The position numbers and the translations under genes were made by a program. DNA of 64,000 nt, taken from the NCBI RefSeq assembly GCF_018137965.1, contig NZ_CP073100.1, positions 1,364,001 to 1,428,000 of the forward strand, read 5' to 3'. Origin of the DNA: Luteolibacter ambystomatis (GTDB taxonomy: Bacteria; Verrucomicrobiota; Verrucomicrobiia; Verrucomicrobiales; Akkermansiaceae). Under the pieces are notes generated by a model. The model saw only the letters and a program-made list of their open reading frames with translations. It was not told where the DNA came from and searched no databases. Shown here piece after piece: positions 48,292 to 57,456 of the stretch. Each line of letters begins with the position of its first letter. Positions within the stretch are counted from its first letter, which is position 1.

Positions 48292-48306
48292 GATCGCCTC
48301 CTAACG

Positions 48307-48336
48307 AAAACGGCAACCCCGCACAAGGGCTGCCGC
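48307..48336 (-). terminator. Rho-independent terminator of the phosphoglucomutase gene
   Basis: CGGCAACCC (48311-48319) pairs with GGGCTGCCG (48327-48335) with one mismatch. On the minus strand TTTT follows (48307-48310 is AAAA on plus). It is about 28 bp past the stop. Confidence 0.8.
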
Positions 48337-48363
48337 TTTGACAAATCAGGGATTGCCGGAGCC

Positions 48364-50289
48364 TCAGCGCGTCTTCGAATCGTCCTCGATCCACTTCCAC
48401 AGTGAATCGAGACCGGATGCGACCTTGGCCTTGGCTTCTGCGAGATCGCCGCCCGGGGCGGCCTTGCCGAAGAGGTAGAACTTGATCTTCGGCTCGGTGC
48501 CGGAGGGGCGCACGGCGAAGCTTCGGCCGTCTTCCAGATCGACGAAGATCATCTTTTCCTTCGGCAGCGCGTCGCCTTCCTGATCGAATAGATCGTGGGT
48601 GGCGAAGTCGCGGACCTTGGCGACCTTCACACCGTCCGCGGTCTGCGGAGGATTGGTGGAGTAGGAAGTGGCGAGAGCCTGGATCTTTGCCGCGCCATCG
48701 GCACCTTCCATGACGAGCGACTTGCCGCGCTCGAGGTGGTAACCGTACTGGGTGTAGATTTCATCGAGCAGTGCGACGATCGATTTGCCCACGGACTTCG
48801 CATAAGCGGCGACTTCGGCGAACATCACAGCCGCGCCGTTCGCGTCCTTGTCGCGCACGGAATCGGAGCCGAGGTAGCCGTAGCTTTCCTCGCCGCCGAA
48901 GATGAAAAAGCGCGAGTATTCCAAACGCAGCGCGCGCGTTTCCGCTTCCGAGAGGGAACGGTAGTCGCCGCCCTTTTTGTCCGCCGGGATGGCTTCCTCA
49001 TACTTGCGGAGTTTTTCGGCGATGTATTTGAAACCGGTGAGGGTATCGACCAAGCCGATGCCGAAGCCGGTGGCGATCTCCGCCTGGAGTTCGGTGGTGA
49101 CGTAGGTTTTGATGAGCACCGCGCGGTTGCGGGTGGTGTCGTTCAGCCAGCCGAGGTCGAAGGCGGTCTTCACGCGATACCACGCCATCAGTGAGCCGAT
49201 CTGGTTGCCGGTCAGAAGCTGCATCTTGCCCGCATCATCGCGCACGGCCACGCCCATGCGGTCGCAGTCCGGGTCGGTGGCGATCACGATGGAGGCGTGC
49301 TCTTTCTCCGCGAGATCGATGGCCATTTTCAACGCCGAGGCGTTTTCCGGATTCGGCGAATCGACGGTCGGGAAACGCCCGTCCTGAATGTCCTGCTCCG
49401 GCACGGTGACGAGATCGAAGCCGAGGTCCTTCAGCATCGGCTCGATGATATGGCCACCAGTGCCGTGGAGGTTCGAGTAGACGACCTTGGTGGCTGTACC
49501 CTGCAGAAGTTGGGGCTGCATCAGCAGCGTCTTGAGGCGGGCGTGATAGAGCGCGTCGAACTCCGCGCCGAGGATGGTGAGCTTGCCGCGCTCGGATTCC
49601 GGCAGGGCGTCGTAACGCTCGCTGGCGATGGCGTTCACCTCGGTGATGATCGCGGTGGCGTGCGGTTCCACGATCTGGGCGCCGTCGTTGAAGTAGGCTT
49701 TGAAGCCGTTGTCGGTGGAAGGGTTGTGGCTGGCGGTCAGCACCACGCCGGCATCGGCGCGCAGCTCGCGGATGGCGAAGGACAGCTCCGGGGTGGAGCG
49801 GGGGCCCTCGAAGAGATAAGCGTCACAGCCGAAGTCGTTCGACACCTTCGCGCAGAACTCGGCGAAATCGCGGGAGAAGTGGCGGGTGTCGTGGGCGAAG
49901 ACCAGCACCGGCTTGCGGTCCGCACCGGCGAAGCGCTTGGCGTAGGTGATCAGTCCGCGGACGGCGCGGCCGACGTTGAAGAAGTTCATCGTGGCGGTGC
50001 CGGTGCAGGGATATTCCGGGCGGTCGTTCGGGCCGCCCTTGCCCTGCTCGGCGGTGGTCACCACCTTGCCGATGGTCCGGCCGCGCAGGCCGCCGGTACC
50101 GAAGGCGAGGGTTTTGAAAAAGCGGTCGTTGAGTTCCGTCCACTCGCCCTTTTCCACCAGTTCCGTCACGGAGCGCAGGGCCACGTTCCCGGTAGCCCCG
50201 GCAAGGAGGGCTTCGATGTTGGTTTTGGCGGAGGCGAGAAGGTCGCCAGCAGCCACGGCCGATTCCAATTGTGCGGTGAGAGCGCTCAT
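48364..50289 (-). CDS. pgm: Phospho-sugar mutase (phosphoglucomutase/phosphomannomutase family)
   Basis: 641 residues. 'FGTGGLRGRTIGKV' starts domain 1, 'GVVLTASHNPSTDNGFKAYF' has the phosphoserine, 'IVIATDPDCDRMGVAVRD' is the metal loop, 'FGGEESYGYLGSDSVRDKDA' is the sugar loop and 'FAVRPSGTEPKIKFYLFG' is the phosphate loop. It converts glucose-1-P and glucose-6-P. The length is longer than the 470-residue PMM and fits the large bacterial PGM2-like group. Its terminator is just downstream. Confidence 0.94.
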   Translation of the reverse strand: MSALTAQLESAVAAGDLLASAKTNIEALLAGATGNVALRSVTELVEKGEWTELNDRFFKTLAFGTGGLRGRTIGKVVTTAEQGKGGPNDRPEYPCTGTATMNFFNVGRAVRGLITYAKRFAGADRKPVLVFAHDTRHFSRDFAEFCAKVSNDFGCDAYLFEGPRSTPELSFAIRELRADAGVVLTASHNPSTDNGFKAYFNDGAQIVEPHATAIITEVNAIASERYDALPESERGKLTILGAEFDALYHARLKTLLMQPQLLQGTATKVVYSNLHGTGGHIIEPMLKDLGFDLVTVPEQDIQDGRFPTVDSPNPENASALKMAIDLAEKEHASIVIATDPDCDRMGVAVRDDAGKMQLLTGNQIGSLMAWYRVKTAFDLGWLNDTTRNRAVLIKTYVTTELQAEIATGFGIGLVDTLTGFKYIAEKLRKYEEAIPADKKGGDYRSLSEAETRALRLEYSRFFIFGGEESYGYLGSDSVRDKDANGAAVMFAEVAAYAKSVGKSIVALLDEIYTQYGYHLERGKSLVMEGADGAAKIQALATSYSTNPPQTADGVKVAKVRDFATHDLFDQEGDALPKEKMIFVDLEDGRSFAVRPSGTEPKIKFYLFGKAAPGGDLAEAKAKVASGLDSLWKWIEDDSKTR

Positions 50290-50460
50290 TCGCGCCCAGC
50301 ATAGGACCGGCTCCGCTCAAATGGCAATGCCCGTGACAGAGGTAGGTCACCCGCTCCGGGAGTGAAATCCAACGGCGGAAGAAGACCCGCGATCGCGTGG
50401 CCGGAAACCGGGTGTCATGATTGACAAGATATCGGTTCCCGGATTGCTTAAGACATCCGA

Positions 50461-51072
50461 ATGAAGGCTCTCCGCAAACTCACATATCCTGTGCTCGCCG
50501 CCGCTGGTTTTGTCTTGGCCGGGCAGACCGAGGCTGCGCTTGTTCTGGTGATCGACGTCAGCAACCCCGCCGCAGTGACCATCACGTCGACCTCGGCCAA
50601 TTCCCAAACGAACTCGTCCCTGAACATCGGCTCGGACGGCATCACCATCCAGAATTTCTTCACCAGTGCGGCGAACTACGCCAGTTCCACGGCAGTGGTC
50701 GGCAACCTCGCTCCGACGGGGAGTGGATTCACCTACGCCCAATTGGGTACGTTCAACTTCGAGGCGAACAACGGCAATTTCACGGCTGGCAACGACCTGA
50801 GCATTTATGCCACAGGAGCTACGACGGCTGGATCGCAGGTGTTTTCCACCAGCACGCGGGCGTTCAATGGTGTTGCGATAGTCGATTTTTCCTCCACGCC
50901 AGGCGCGCTCCCGACAGCCGGGACCACCGGCAACGTCTACAGCGGCTATTTCCAGAGCGGAACCACCGGGCATGGACTGCTCATCGGGACTTTCCAAGTG
51001 GTTCCCGAGCCATCCCCGTTGCTGATTTGCGCTCTTGGATTGACCGTCGCCTGCGGAAAGCGCCGCCGCTGA
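50461..51072 (+). CDS. PEP-CTERM sorted secreted protein
   Basis: 203 residues. Signal peptide 'LTYPVLAAAGFVLAGQTEAA', a Ser/Thr/Asn-rich mature domain and a C-terminal 'VPEPSPLLICALGLTVACGKRRR' (PEP motif, membrane helix, Arg cluster). It should be handled by an exosortase. It resembles many verrucomicrobial PEP-CTERM proteins of unknown function and is the second such protein in the window (see 24400-25569). Confidence 0.85.
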   Translation: MKALRKLTYPVLAAAGFVLAGQTEAALVLVIDVSNPAAVTITSTSANSQTNSSLNIGSDGITIQNFFTSAANYASSTAVVGNLAPTGSGFTYAQLGTFNFEANNGNFTAGNDLSIYATGATTAGSQVFSTSTRAFNGVAIVDFSSTPGALPTAGTTGNVYSGYFQSGTTGHGLLIGTFQVVPEPSPLLICALGLTVACGKRRR

Positions 51073-51113
51073 TTCGGGCGCGCTATTTCAGGCTGGATTG
51101 GGCGGGCGGTGGC

Positions 51114-52013
51114 ATGCATGCAGGGCCGCCCATGCGAGACCTCCTCCACGCCGCCCTGAAGCGCCGCGCGCCGCTGCTCACTCCGGACACCGATGCGGTC
51201 CGGCTGGTGGATGCGGAGGGGGATGGGTTCCCGGATGTCTATCTGGAGACCTTCGCGGACCGCTGGCTGGTGTCCACGGCCCATGGCGGATTCCCGCGCG
51301 GGTTCGAGCGTCCGGACAAGGCGGTGTATTGGAAGCGCCTCGACCAGCATCAGAAGGAGGCGCCGGTTCACATGTCCGGTCCGTCCGTGGATGAGCCGTT
51401 CCTGATCCGGGAAAACGGGGCGGCCTTCGAGATCTCGTTCCAGTCCGGCTATTCGCAGGGGATCTTCCTCGACCAGCGCGACAATCGTGCCGAGGTCCGC
51501 CGCCGGATGCAGCCAGGCTTGCGCCTGCTGAATACCTTCGCCTACACCGGTGCCTTCTCGGTGGCTGCGGCGCTCGGTGGTGCGGAGACGACCACGCTGG
51601 ATCTGTCCCAGCCGTACCTCGATTGGGCGAAGCGGAACTTCACTCACAACGGCCTTGATCCCGCAGGGCATCATTTCTGCAAGGGCGATACCTTCCACTG
51701 GTTGAAGCGCTTCGCGAAACAGGGCCGTCAGTTCGATGCCATCGTGCTCGATCCGCCGACATTCTCGCGTGACGAGAAAGGCAAGGTCTTCCGGGTGGAA
51801 ACGGATTACGGCGAGCTGGCGAGCCTCGCCATGGCCTGCCTCGCGCCGGGTGGTTGGCTGCTGTGCTGTACCAACTGCCGCAAGCTGGATGACTTCGGCT
51901 TCGACCGGCAGATCCTCGCCGCTTCACCAAAGCGCCTGAAACTCCGCCACTCTCCGATGCCCGCGGACTTCATCGGTGATCCGTACTTGAAGTCGGTGTG
52001 GGTGGAGGGGTGA
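51114..52013 (+). CDS. Class I SAM-dependent rRNA methyltransferase, RlmI/YccW-like
   Basis: 299 residues with 'RLLNTFAYTGAFSVAAALGGAETTTLDLSQPYLDWAKRNF' (motif I and post-I) and 'FDAIVLDPPTFSRDEKGKVFRVETDY' (DPP catalytic loop), as in RlmI/RlmK 23S m5C methyltransferases. 'LLCCTNCRKLDD' holds a Cys pair. The N-terminal PUA domain of full RlmI is only partly present (about 90 residues), so the start could be upstream or the protein may be a shorter family member; ATGs at 51114 and 51132 are available. Confidence 0.88.
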   Translation: MHAGPPMRDLLHAALKRRAPLLTPDTDAVRLVDAEGDGFPDVYLETFADRWLVSTAHGGFPRGFERPDKAVYWKRLDQHQKEAPVHMSGPSVDEPFLIRENGAAFEISFQSGYSQGIFLDQRDNRAEVRRRMQPGLRLLNTFAYTGAFSVAAALGGAETTTLDLSQPYLDWAKRNFTHNGLDPAGHHFCKGDTFHWLKRFAKQGRQFDAIVLDPPTFSRDEKGKVFRVETDYGELASLAMACLAPGGWLLCCTNCRKLDDFGFDRQILAASPKRLKLRHSPMPADFIGDPYLKSVWVEG

Positions 52014-52042
52014 GGGCCCAAGATTGAAAAGTGGGATTGCTG

Positions 52043-53215
52043 ATGAACGATCTGATCGCTGCCGCTGACTCCGTCTATTCCTTCATCAATCGCACGGCTG
52101 AGGAGGTGGCGGAGGGGTATCGTTGGAAGACGGTCGATTACACCGACCAATTCCAGTATCACTTCAATGTCTTCAACGGGGTGGGAGGAATCCCTCTTTT
52201 TTTACGGGACTATTACCTGCTCACAGGCAACACGCGGGCGCTGGAACTAGCCGAGGGGGCGGTGGCATGGGGCATTTCGGATAGCCCCGAAGTTTGCAAC
52301 CATCAGCGTGGAGTCCAGTTGGGTAAAACAGGAATCGCCTCCGTGTGCCTTCACCTGGATGGCCTGTCGGGATCAGGGATACTGCATCCGTTCTGCGAAT
52401 CCAATGCGGCTCATCTCCTCAGCGAGCCGGTGGGGCCCATCACGGACCTGCTCAGCGGTGAATCGTCCAATGGGTGGTTTCTTCTCAAATTGTGGAGAAG
52501 AACCGGCGCGGCCGTGTATCTCGAAGGAGCCAGCCGCTGCGCGCGCTGGATTTCGGAACAATTGATTCGCGATGAGCTTGGGACGTATTGCCTCGTGAAT
52601 CCGGACGGCTCCTGGGGGCGTATTCCCTATGCAGGCCTGAGTCACGGCATCGCGGGTGTGGCTCATTTCTTCGCGTTGCTTTTCCAAGCGACCGGCGACG
52701 GGACGTGGAAGATGCTCGCTCACGAGTTGTTGGAAACTCTGGTTCGTCACGCGATCCCCGATCACGGTGGATTGAACTGGAGTATCAAGCTGGGGGAAAA
52801 GGAATTGGTCCGGTGTCAGCACAGCCACGGGGCATCCGGGATCGGTGTGGTGTTCGCAAAGGCTTCGGCGGCTATCGGGGACTTCGACTTGTTGGAAATC
52901 GCGGCCAAGGCGGGAGAGGCGGCATACCAATACGGGGATTTCCGCAACAATCCAACGCTATGCACGGGATTGGCCGGCAGTGGCGAATTGTTCGTGGAAC
53001 TCTTCAAGTTTACCGGGGATGAAATGTGGTGGGATCGTGCCAAGGAGTTCTCGCGGTTGGCCATAGGTTACAAGGCCTCGTTGCCGGAGGGGGACTGCTG
53101 GCCCACCGATACCGCGGGTCTTTATTCCGCGGACTACGCTTATGGCGCTTCCGGCACCGGGCATTTTTTCCTGCGAACCCTGCGTCCGCTGGAGTTTGAG
53201 ATGCCGCTGCTTTGA
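52043..53215 (+). CDS. Orphan LanC-like protein
   Basis: 390 residues from ATG 52043 (GTG 52031 is an alternative). Repeated alpha/alpha-toroid motifs are clear: 'GLSHGIAGVAHFFALLF', 'CQHSHGASGIGVVFAKAS' and 'LCTGLAGSGELFVELF'. LanC proteins bind zinc through Cys, Cys and His; here Cys258 and Cys307 match the two Cys positions, but the residue after the second is Thr308 instead of the usual His. No lanthipeptide precursor, LanB dehydratase or transporter lies beside it, so it may be a stand-alone LanC-like protein with another role. Confidence 0.8.
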   Translation: MNDLIAAADSVYSFINRTAEEVAEGYRWKTVDYTDQFQYHFNVFNGVGGIPLFLRDYYLLTGNTRALELAEGAVAWGISDSPEVCNHQRGVQLGKTGIASVCLHLDGLSGSGILHPFCESNAAHLLSEPVGPITDLLSGESSNGWFLLKLWRRTGAAVYLEGASRCARWISEQLIRDELGTYCLVNPDGSWGRIPYAGLSHGIAGVAHFFALLFQATGDGTWKMLAHELLETLVRHAIPDHGGLNWSIKLGEKELVRCQHSHGASGIGVVFAKASAAIGDFDLLEIAAKAGEAAYQYGDFRNNPTLCTGLAGSGELFVELFKFTGDEMWWDRAKEFSRLAIGYKASLPEGDCWPTDTAGLYSADYAYGASGTGHFFLRTLRPLEFEMPLL

Positions 53216-53568
53216 CGTCGGCGTGGGTGGAGGCGTGATGCGAAGGAGTTGAGCCTTTAGGCGAGGAAGGTCTTGAGGGGGAGGCGGAAGCTCTGGAGAT
53301 TTTAACCGTAAGAAGGCGCAGAGTTCGCAAAAAGGAAGAGTTCCGTTCGCAAGGTTCGTAGTTCCTCCTTCAGGAGGGCGTCTTGAGGTTCGCTGCTCCT
53401 TCCGGTGACAAGATCGAACGGCTTCGATCGCGACATCACACGGGCTGCGCGGGTTTTGCCGCAGTGAAGGGAACCGACGTTCTCCCCGCCCTCCTGAAGG
53501 AGGAACTACGTGCAAAGAAAACGGCCGGGCGTCCGTGAGGAGTCCCGGCCGTTGGCGAGAAGCGCATG
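53216..53568. other. Gene-free stretch carrying a REPIN-like element
   Basis: About 350 bp between convergent LanC-like and purL genes. It has a short AC-rich repeat-like stretch around 53305-53340 and a large inverted pair at 53357-53510. No coding frame here has domain support. At 53518-53552 a purL-side hairpin-like GGCCG..CGGCC exists (53521-53551), possibly the purL terminator. Confidence 0.5.
53357..53510. repeat. REPIN-like inverted pair, second family
   Basis: A perfect 24-bp inverted repeat. The left arm is 53357-53380 and the right arm is 53487-53510. On each outer end lies GTAG/CTAC (53358-53361 and 53506-53509), followed by an inner palindrome (CCTCCTTCAGGAGG at 53364-53377, and the same in the other arm). 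The layout of GTAG + hairpin, in inverted pairs, fits REP sequences, but the palindrome differs from copies 7134-7246 and 57349-57456, so it is another family. Confidence 0.75.
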
Positions 53569-56500
53569 TTACGCGAAGTAAGCCACGCCCGCCTTGAACA
53601 GCGGCTGGTGCTTGTCGCCCGGGATGTTGCGGGCGACTTCGATGCCGCGGCGCTCGGTGTGGCCCATCTTGCCGAAGACCCGGCCGCAGGGGCTGGTGAT
53701 GCCTTCGATGGCATACATGGAACCGTTCGGAGTGACGGTGATGTCCATCGACGGATTGCCGTGCTCGTCGCAGTACTGCGTGGCGATCTGGCCGTTCTTC
53801 GCTAGTGCGGCGATCACTTCAGGGGTGGCGAGGAACTTGCCCTCGCCGTGCGAGACCGGAATGGTGTGGAGATCGCCGACCTGCGTGTTCGCCAGCCACG
53901 GCGACAGCGTGCTGCTGATGCGGGTGTGGACGTAGCAGGAGATGTGGCGGCCGATGTCGTTGAAGGTGAGCGTCGGCGCATCCGCCTCCAGATCGCGGAT
54001 CTCGCCGTAGGGGACGAGGCCGGTCTTGATGATCGCTTGGAAGCCGTTGCAGACGCCGAGGATCAGGCCGTCGCGGTTCTTGATGAGATCCATCACCGCA
54101 TCCGCCACGCGCGGATTGCGCAGCACGGTGGCGATGAACTTGCCGGAACCATCGGGCTCGTCACCGGCGCTGAAGCCGCCCGGGAACATGAGGATGTTCG
54201 ACTCGCGGATCTTGTCGGCGAAGGCCTTCAACGACTCCTCGACGTGTCGTGAGGTGAGGTTGCGGAAGACGAGGATCTCCGAATCACCGCCGGCCTGGTT
54301 GAAGGCGCGGGCGGAGTCGTATTCGCTGTTGGTGCCGGGGAAGGCAGGGATGAACACCTTCGGCTTCGCGGCGGAGTGCACCGAGTGGACGGCGGCCGGA
54401 CGCGCGGCGGAGAAGAAGGTTTCCACCTCCGGATGGGCCGGTTCACGGGCGGTGGTGTAGATCGGCTCCAGCGTGCCGGTCCAGGCGGACAGCAGTTCAT
54501 CGAGCGGATAGGACTCACCCGGCAGGGCGAGTGCGGCGGCCTCGGTGGTGCGGCCGATTTCCTGGGCTTCCAGTTCGGCAGGCAGCGGCTCGCGGTGCTC
54601 GATGAGGAAGGAAATGAAGCGCTCGCGCAACACGTCCTCCACGGTGCCTGCGAAACCGATGCGGTTGCCGAAAGCCATCTTCGCCAGCGCGACCGCCAGA
54701 CCGGCGTGGCCCGGGGCGTGGAGCGAGAGGATCTTGCCATCCGCGTTCAGCGTGTGGAGCAACTCGGCGACCGCCTTGAGCTTCTCGAAGTCCGGCAGGT
54801 TGTCGGCATCGCGCGGGATTTCTACGAGGGATACCGTAGATCCGATCTCCTTGAACTCAGGCGACAGCGCGCGGCTGGCCTTGCCCGGCGCGAGCGCGAA
54901 GGACACCAGCGTCGGTGGAACGTCGAGCTCGTTGAAGGAACCGGACATCGAGTCCTTTCCGCCGATCGCGGCCAGACGCAGCTTGTTCTGCGCGTGGAAG
55001 GCACCGAGCAGCGCGGCGAAAGGCAGGCCCCAGCGGGTGGCGTCGTTGCCGAGCTTCGGGAAGTACTCCTGAAGCGTCAGGCGGATATCGGACAGGCGCG
55101 CACCCGCGGCCACCGCCTTGCAGACGGATTCGGTCACGGCATAGACCGCGCCATGGAAGGGCGACCACGAGGAGAGGTGGGGATTGAAGCCCCAGCTCAT
55201 GAAGGTGGCGGTATCGCTCTCGCCATGGATCAGCGGCAGCTTCGCGGCCATAGCGTCCGGCGGGGTGAGCTGGTGCTTGCCGCCGAACGGCCATAGCACG
55301 GTGGCCGCGCCGACGGACGAGTCGAAGCGCTCGCCGAGGCCCTTCTGCGAGCAGGCATTGAGGTCGGCCAGTGCGTCCTGGATTGTGGTGAAACGCGGCA
55401 CGGCGTCATCGAACACACCCTGCGGCGCGTTCACATGTACCTTCGCGCTTTGCTGGACGCCGTTGGTATCGAGGAAAGCGCGGGACAGATCGACGATGGT
55501 CTTGCCGCGCCAGGTCATGCGCAGGCGACCGTGATCGCCGACGATGGCGACCTGCACGCACTCGAGGTTCTCCTTGTCCGCCTCGGCGATGAAGTAGGCG
55601 ACTTCGGACGGATCGACGCAGACGGCCATGCGCTCCTGCGATTCGGAAATCGCGAGTTCGGTGCCATCGAGGCCGTCATACTTCTTCGGCACGGCATCGA
55701 GATTGATGTCGAGCGACGGCGCGATTTCACCGATCGCCACGGAGACACCACCGGCACCGAAGTCGTTGCAGATCTTGATCTTCTTCGTAAGCTCGGCGTT
55801 GCGGAACAGGCGCTGGATCTTCCGCTCGGTTGGGGCATCGCCCTTCTGGACCTCGGCGGAATTTTCCAGCGCCGTGTCGGTGTGCTCCTTCGAGGAACCG
55901 GTGGCACCGCCCACACCATCGCGTCCGGTGCGGCCGCCGATGAGGAGGATGGCATCGCCCGGAGCAGGGGAACCGCGGAAGACCTGCGAGCGTGGAGCGG
56001 CGGAAACGACGGCGCCGATTTCCATGCGCTTCGCCACGTAGCCGGGATGGTAAACCTCCGCCACCTGGCCGGTTGCGAGGCCGATCTGGTTGCCGTAGGA
56101 TGAGTAGCCGTGCGCGGCCACTTGGCAGATCTTCTTCTGCGGCAGTTTGCCCGGCAGCGTGTCGGCGAAAGGGGTGAGCGGATCGGCAGCGCCGGTCACG
56201 CGCATGGCCTGGTAGACGAACGAGCGGCCGGAGAGAGGATCGCGGATCGCGCCGCCGAGGCAGGTCGCGGCACCGCCGAAGGGCTCGATCTCGGTCGGGT
56301 GGTTGTGGGTCTCGTTCTTGAACATCACCAGCCACTCCTCTTCCACGCCGTCGATCTCGACGGGCACGACGATGGAGGCGGCATTGACTTCCTCGGAGAC
56401 TTCCAGGTTGTCCAGTTCACCGGACTTCCGCAGTTCCTTCATCCCCATCAGCGCGATGTCCATCAGCGTGACGGCACGGGTGGAGGCGGGTCCGTAGACT

Positions 56501-57270
56501 TTTTCGCGGCTGGCGAAGTAGCTCTGCCACGCACGCTCGACCACGGACGCGCCTTCATCGAAGGTCGCTTCATCGATGCGGGTGAGGAAGGTGGTGTGGC
56601 GGCAGTGGTCGGACCAGTAGGTGTCCAACATCTTGATCTCCGTCAGGCTCGGGTCGCGCTTCTCTTCGTCGCGGAAATAGGTCTGGCAGAAGGCGATGTC
56701 CGCCTCGGACATGGCGAGGCCGAGCTCCTTGCGGAAGGCGGCGAGCTCTTCGGCGGTTTTCGAGGTGAAGCTGGTGAGCACCGCCACATCGGCCGGGACG
56801 TTGATCTTCGGCTGGAGCGTTTCCGGAGTTTCCAGCGAGGCCTCGTGGGAGTCGACGGCATTGATGACGAAGCTCTTGATCTTGGCCAGATCGTCATCGG
56901 CGATGTCGCCCTGCAGCACGATCACCTTGGCGGAGGCCACCAGCGGGCGTTCGCCGCCGGTCAGGATCTGCACGCACTGGGCGGCGGAGTCGGCGCGCTG
57001 GTCGAACTGGCCGGGAAGGAACTCCACGGCGAAAGCGGTCTCGTCGTCCGCCAGAGCGAGGGCGGGGGAGACCACGTCCACCTGTGGTTCGGACAGGATT
57101 TGGCGGGCGGCGGTGGCAAATTCTGAGTCCGTGAGCCCATCGATGTCGTAGCGCTGGATGACGCGGATGCTTTCAAGCTCATCCAGGGAGAGCGATTCAC
57201 GCAGGTCGTGCAACAGGGTGCGGGCCTCGGCGTTGAATTCGGTCTTCTTTTCGACAAAAATGCGGTTCAT
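53569..57270 (-). CDS. purL: Phosphoribosylformylglycinamidine synthase, large single-chain form
   Basis: 1233 residues from the ATG at 57270. The N-terminal FGAR domain has 'SYFASREKVYGPASTRAVTLM' and 'NETHNHPTEIEPFGGAATCLGG'. The C-terminal glutaminase domain (from about 970) has 'KVFIPAFPGTNSEYDSARAF', nucleophile Cys in 'GLILGVCNGFQAIIKTG' and His/Glu 'IPVSHGEGKF'. It uses ATP and glutamine to make FGAM in purine synthesis. Length fits the fused PurL of many Gram-negatives. Confidence 0.96.
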   Translation of the reverse strand: MNRIFVEKKTEFNAEARTLLHDLRESLSLDELESIRVIQRYDIDGLTDSEFATAARQILSEPQVDVVSPALALADDETAFAVEFLPGQFDQRADSAAQCVQILTGGERPLVASAKVIVLQGDIADDDLAKIKSFVINAVDSHEASLETPETLQPKINVPADVAVLTSFTSKTAEELAAFRKELGLAMSEADIAFCQTYFRDEEKRDPSLTEIKMLDTYWSDHCRHTTFLTRIDEATFDEGASVVERAWQSYFASREKVYGPASTRAVTLMDIALMGMKELRKSGELDNLEVSEEVNAASIVVPVEIDGVEEEWLVMFKNETHNHPTEIEPFGGAATCLGGAIRDPLSGRSFVYQAMRVTGAADPLTPFADTLPGKLPQKKICQVAAHGYSSYGNQIGLATGQVAEVYHPGYVAKRMEIGAVVSAAPRSQVFRGSPAPGDAILLIGGRTGRDGVGGATGSSKEHTDTALENSAEVQKGDAPTERKIQRLFRNAELTKKIKICNDFGAGGVSVAIGEIAPSLDINLDAVPKKYDGLDGTELAISESQERMAVCVDPSEVAYFIAEADKENLECVQVAIVGDHGRLRMTWRGKTIVDLSRAFLDTNGVQQSAKVHVNAPQGVFDDAVPRFTTIQDALADLNACSQKGLGERFDSSVGAATVLWPFGGKHQLTPPDAMAAKLPLIHGESDTATFMSWGFNPHLSSWSPFHGAVYAVTESVCKAVAAGARLSDIRLTLQEYFPKLGNDATRWGLPFAALLGAFHAQNKLRLAAIGGKDSMSGSFNELDVPPTLVSFALAPGKASRALSPEFKEIGSTVSLVEIPRDADNLPDFEKLKAVAELLHTLNADGKILSLHAPGHAGLAVALAKMAFGNRIGFAGTVEDVLRERFISFLIEHREPLPAELEAQEIGRTTEAAALALPGESYPLDELLSAWTGTLEPIYTTAREPAHPEVETFFSAARPAAVHSVHSAAKPKVFIPAFPGTNSEYDSARAFNQAGGDSEILVFRNLTSRHVEESLKAFADKIRESNILMFPGGFSAGDEPDGSGKFIATVLRNPRVADAVMDLIKNRDGLILGVCNGFQAIIKTGLVPYGEIRDLEADAPTLTFNDIGRHISCYVHTRISSTLSPWLANTQVGDLHTIPVSHGEGKFLATPEVIAALAKNGQIATQYCDEHGNPSMDITVTPNGSMYAIEGITSPCGRVFGKMGHTERRGIEVARNIPGDKHQPLFKAGVAYFA

Positions 57271-57348
57271 GGGGCAGGAAAAGGCCGCACGGCCTTTGAA
57301 GGCGTCGTATGCTAGAAACCTGAACCCGGAGGGCAAGGGGAATGAGAA

Positions 57349-57456
57349 GTAGCGTAAGTTTTCAACTTGCGCCTGGGTGCAGTGGACCTGCGGCAAAACT
57401 CCCAACCCTCCCCGGAAATCCACCGCAAGCACTGACAAGTTGAAAACTTGTCCTAC
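57349..57456. repeat. REPIN-like pair of GTAG-headed palindromes, copy 2
   Basis: Left unit: GTAG (57349-57352), then CGTAAGTT-TTC-AACTTGCG (57353-57371). Right unit, inverted: GACAAGTT-GAA-AACTTGTC (57434-57452), then CTAC (57453-57456). The left unit matches the unit at 7134-7156 except for one base. The total span (108 bp) is close to that of copy 1 (113 bp). The TAG stop of the DUF2264 gene lies in the right CTAC on the minus strand. Confidence 0.75.
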
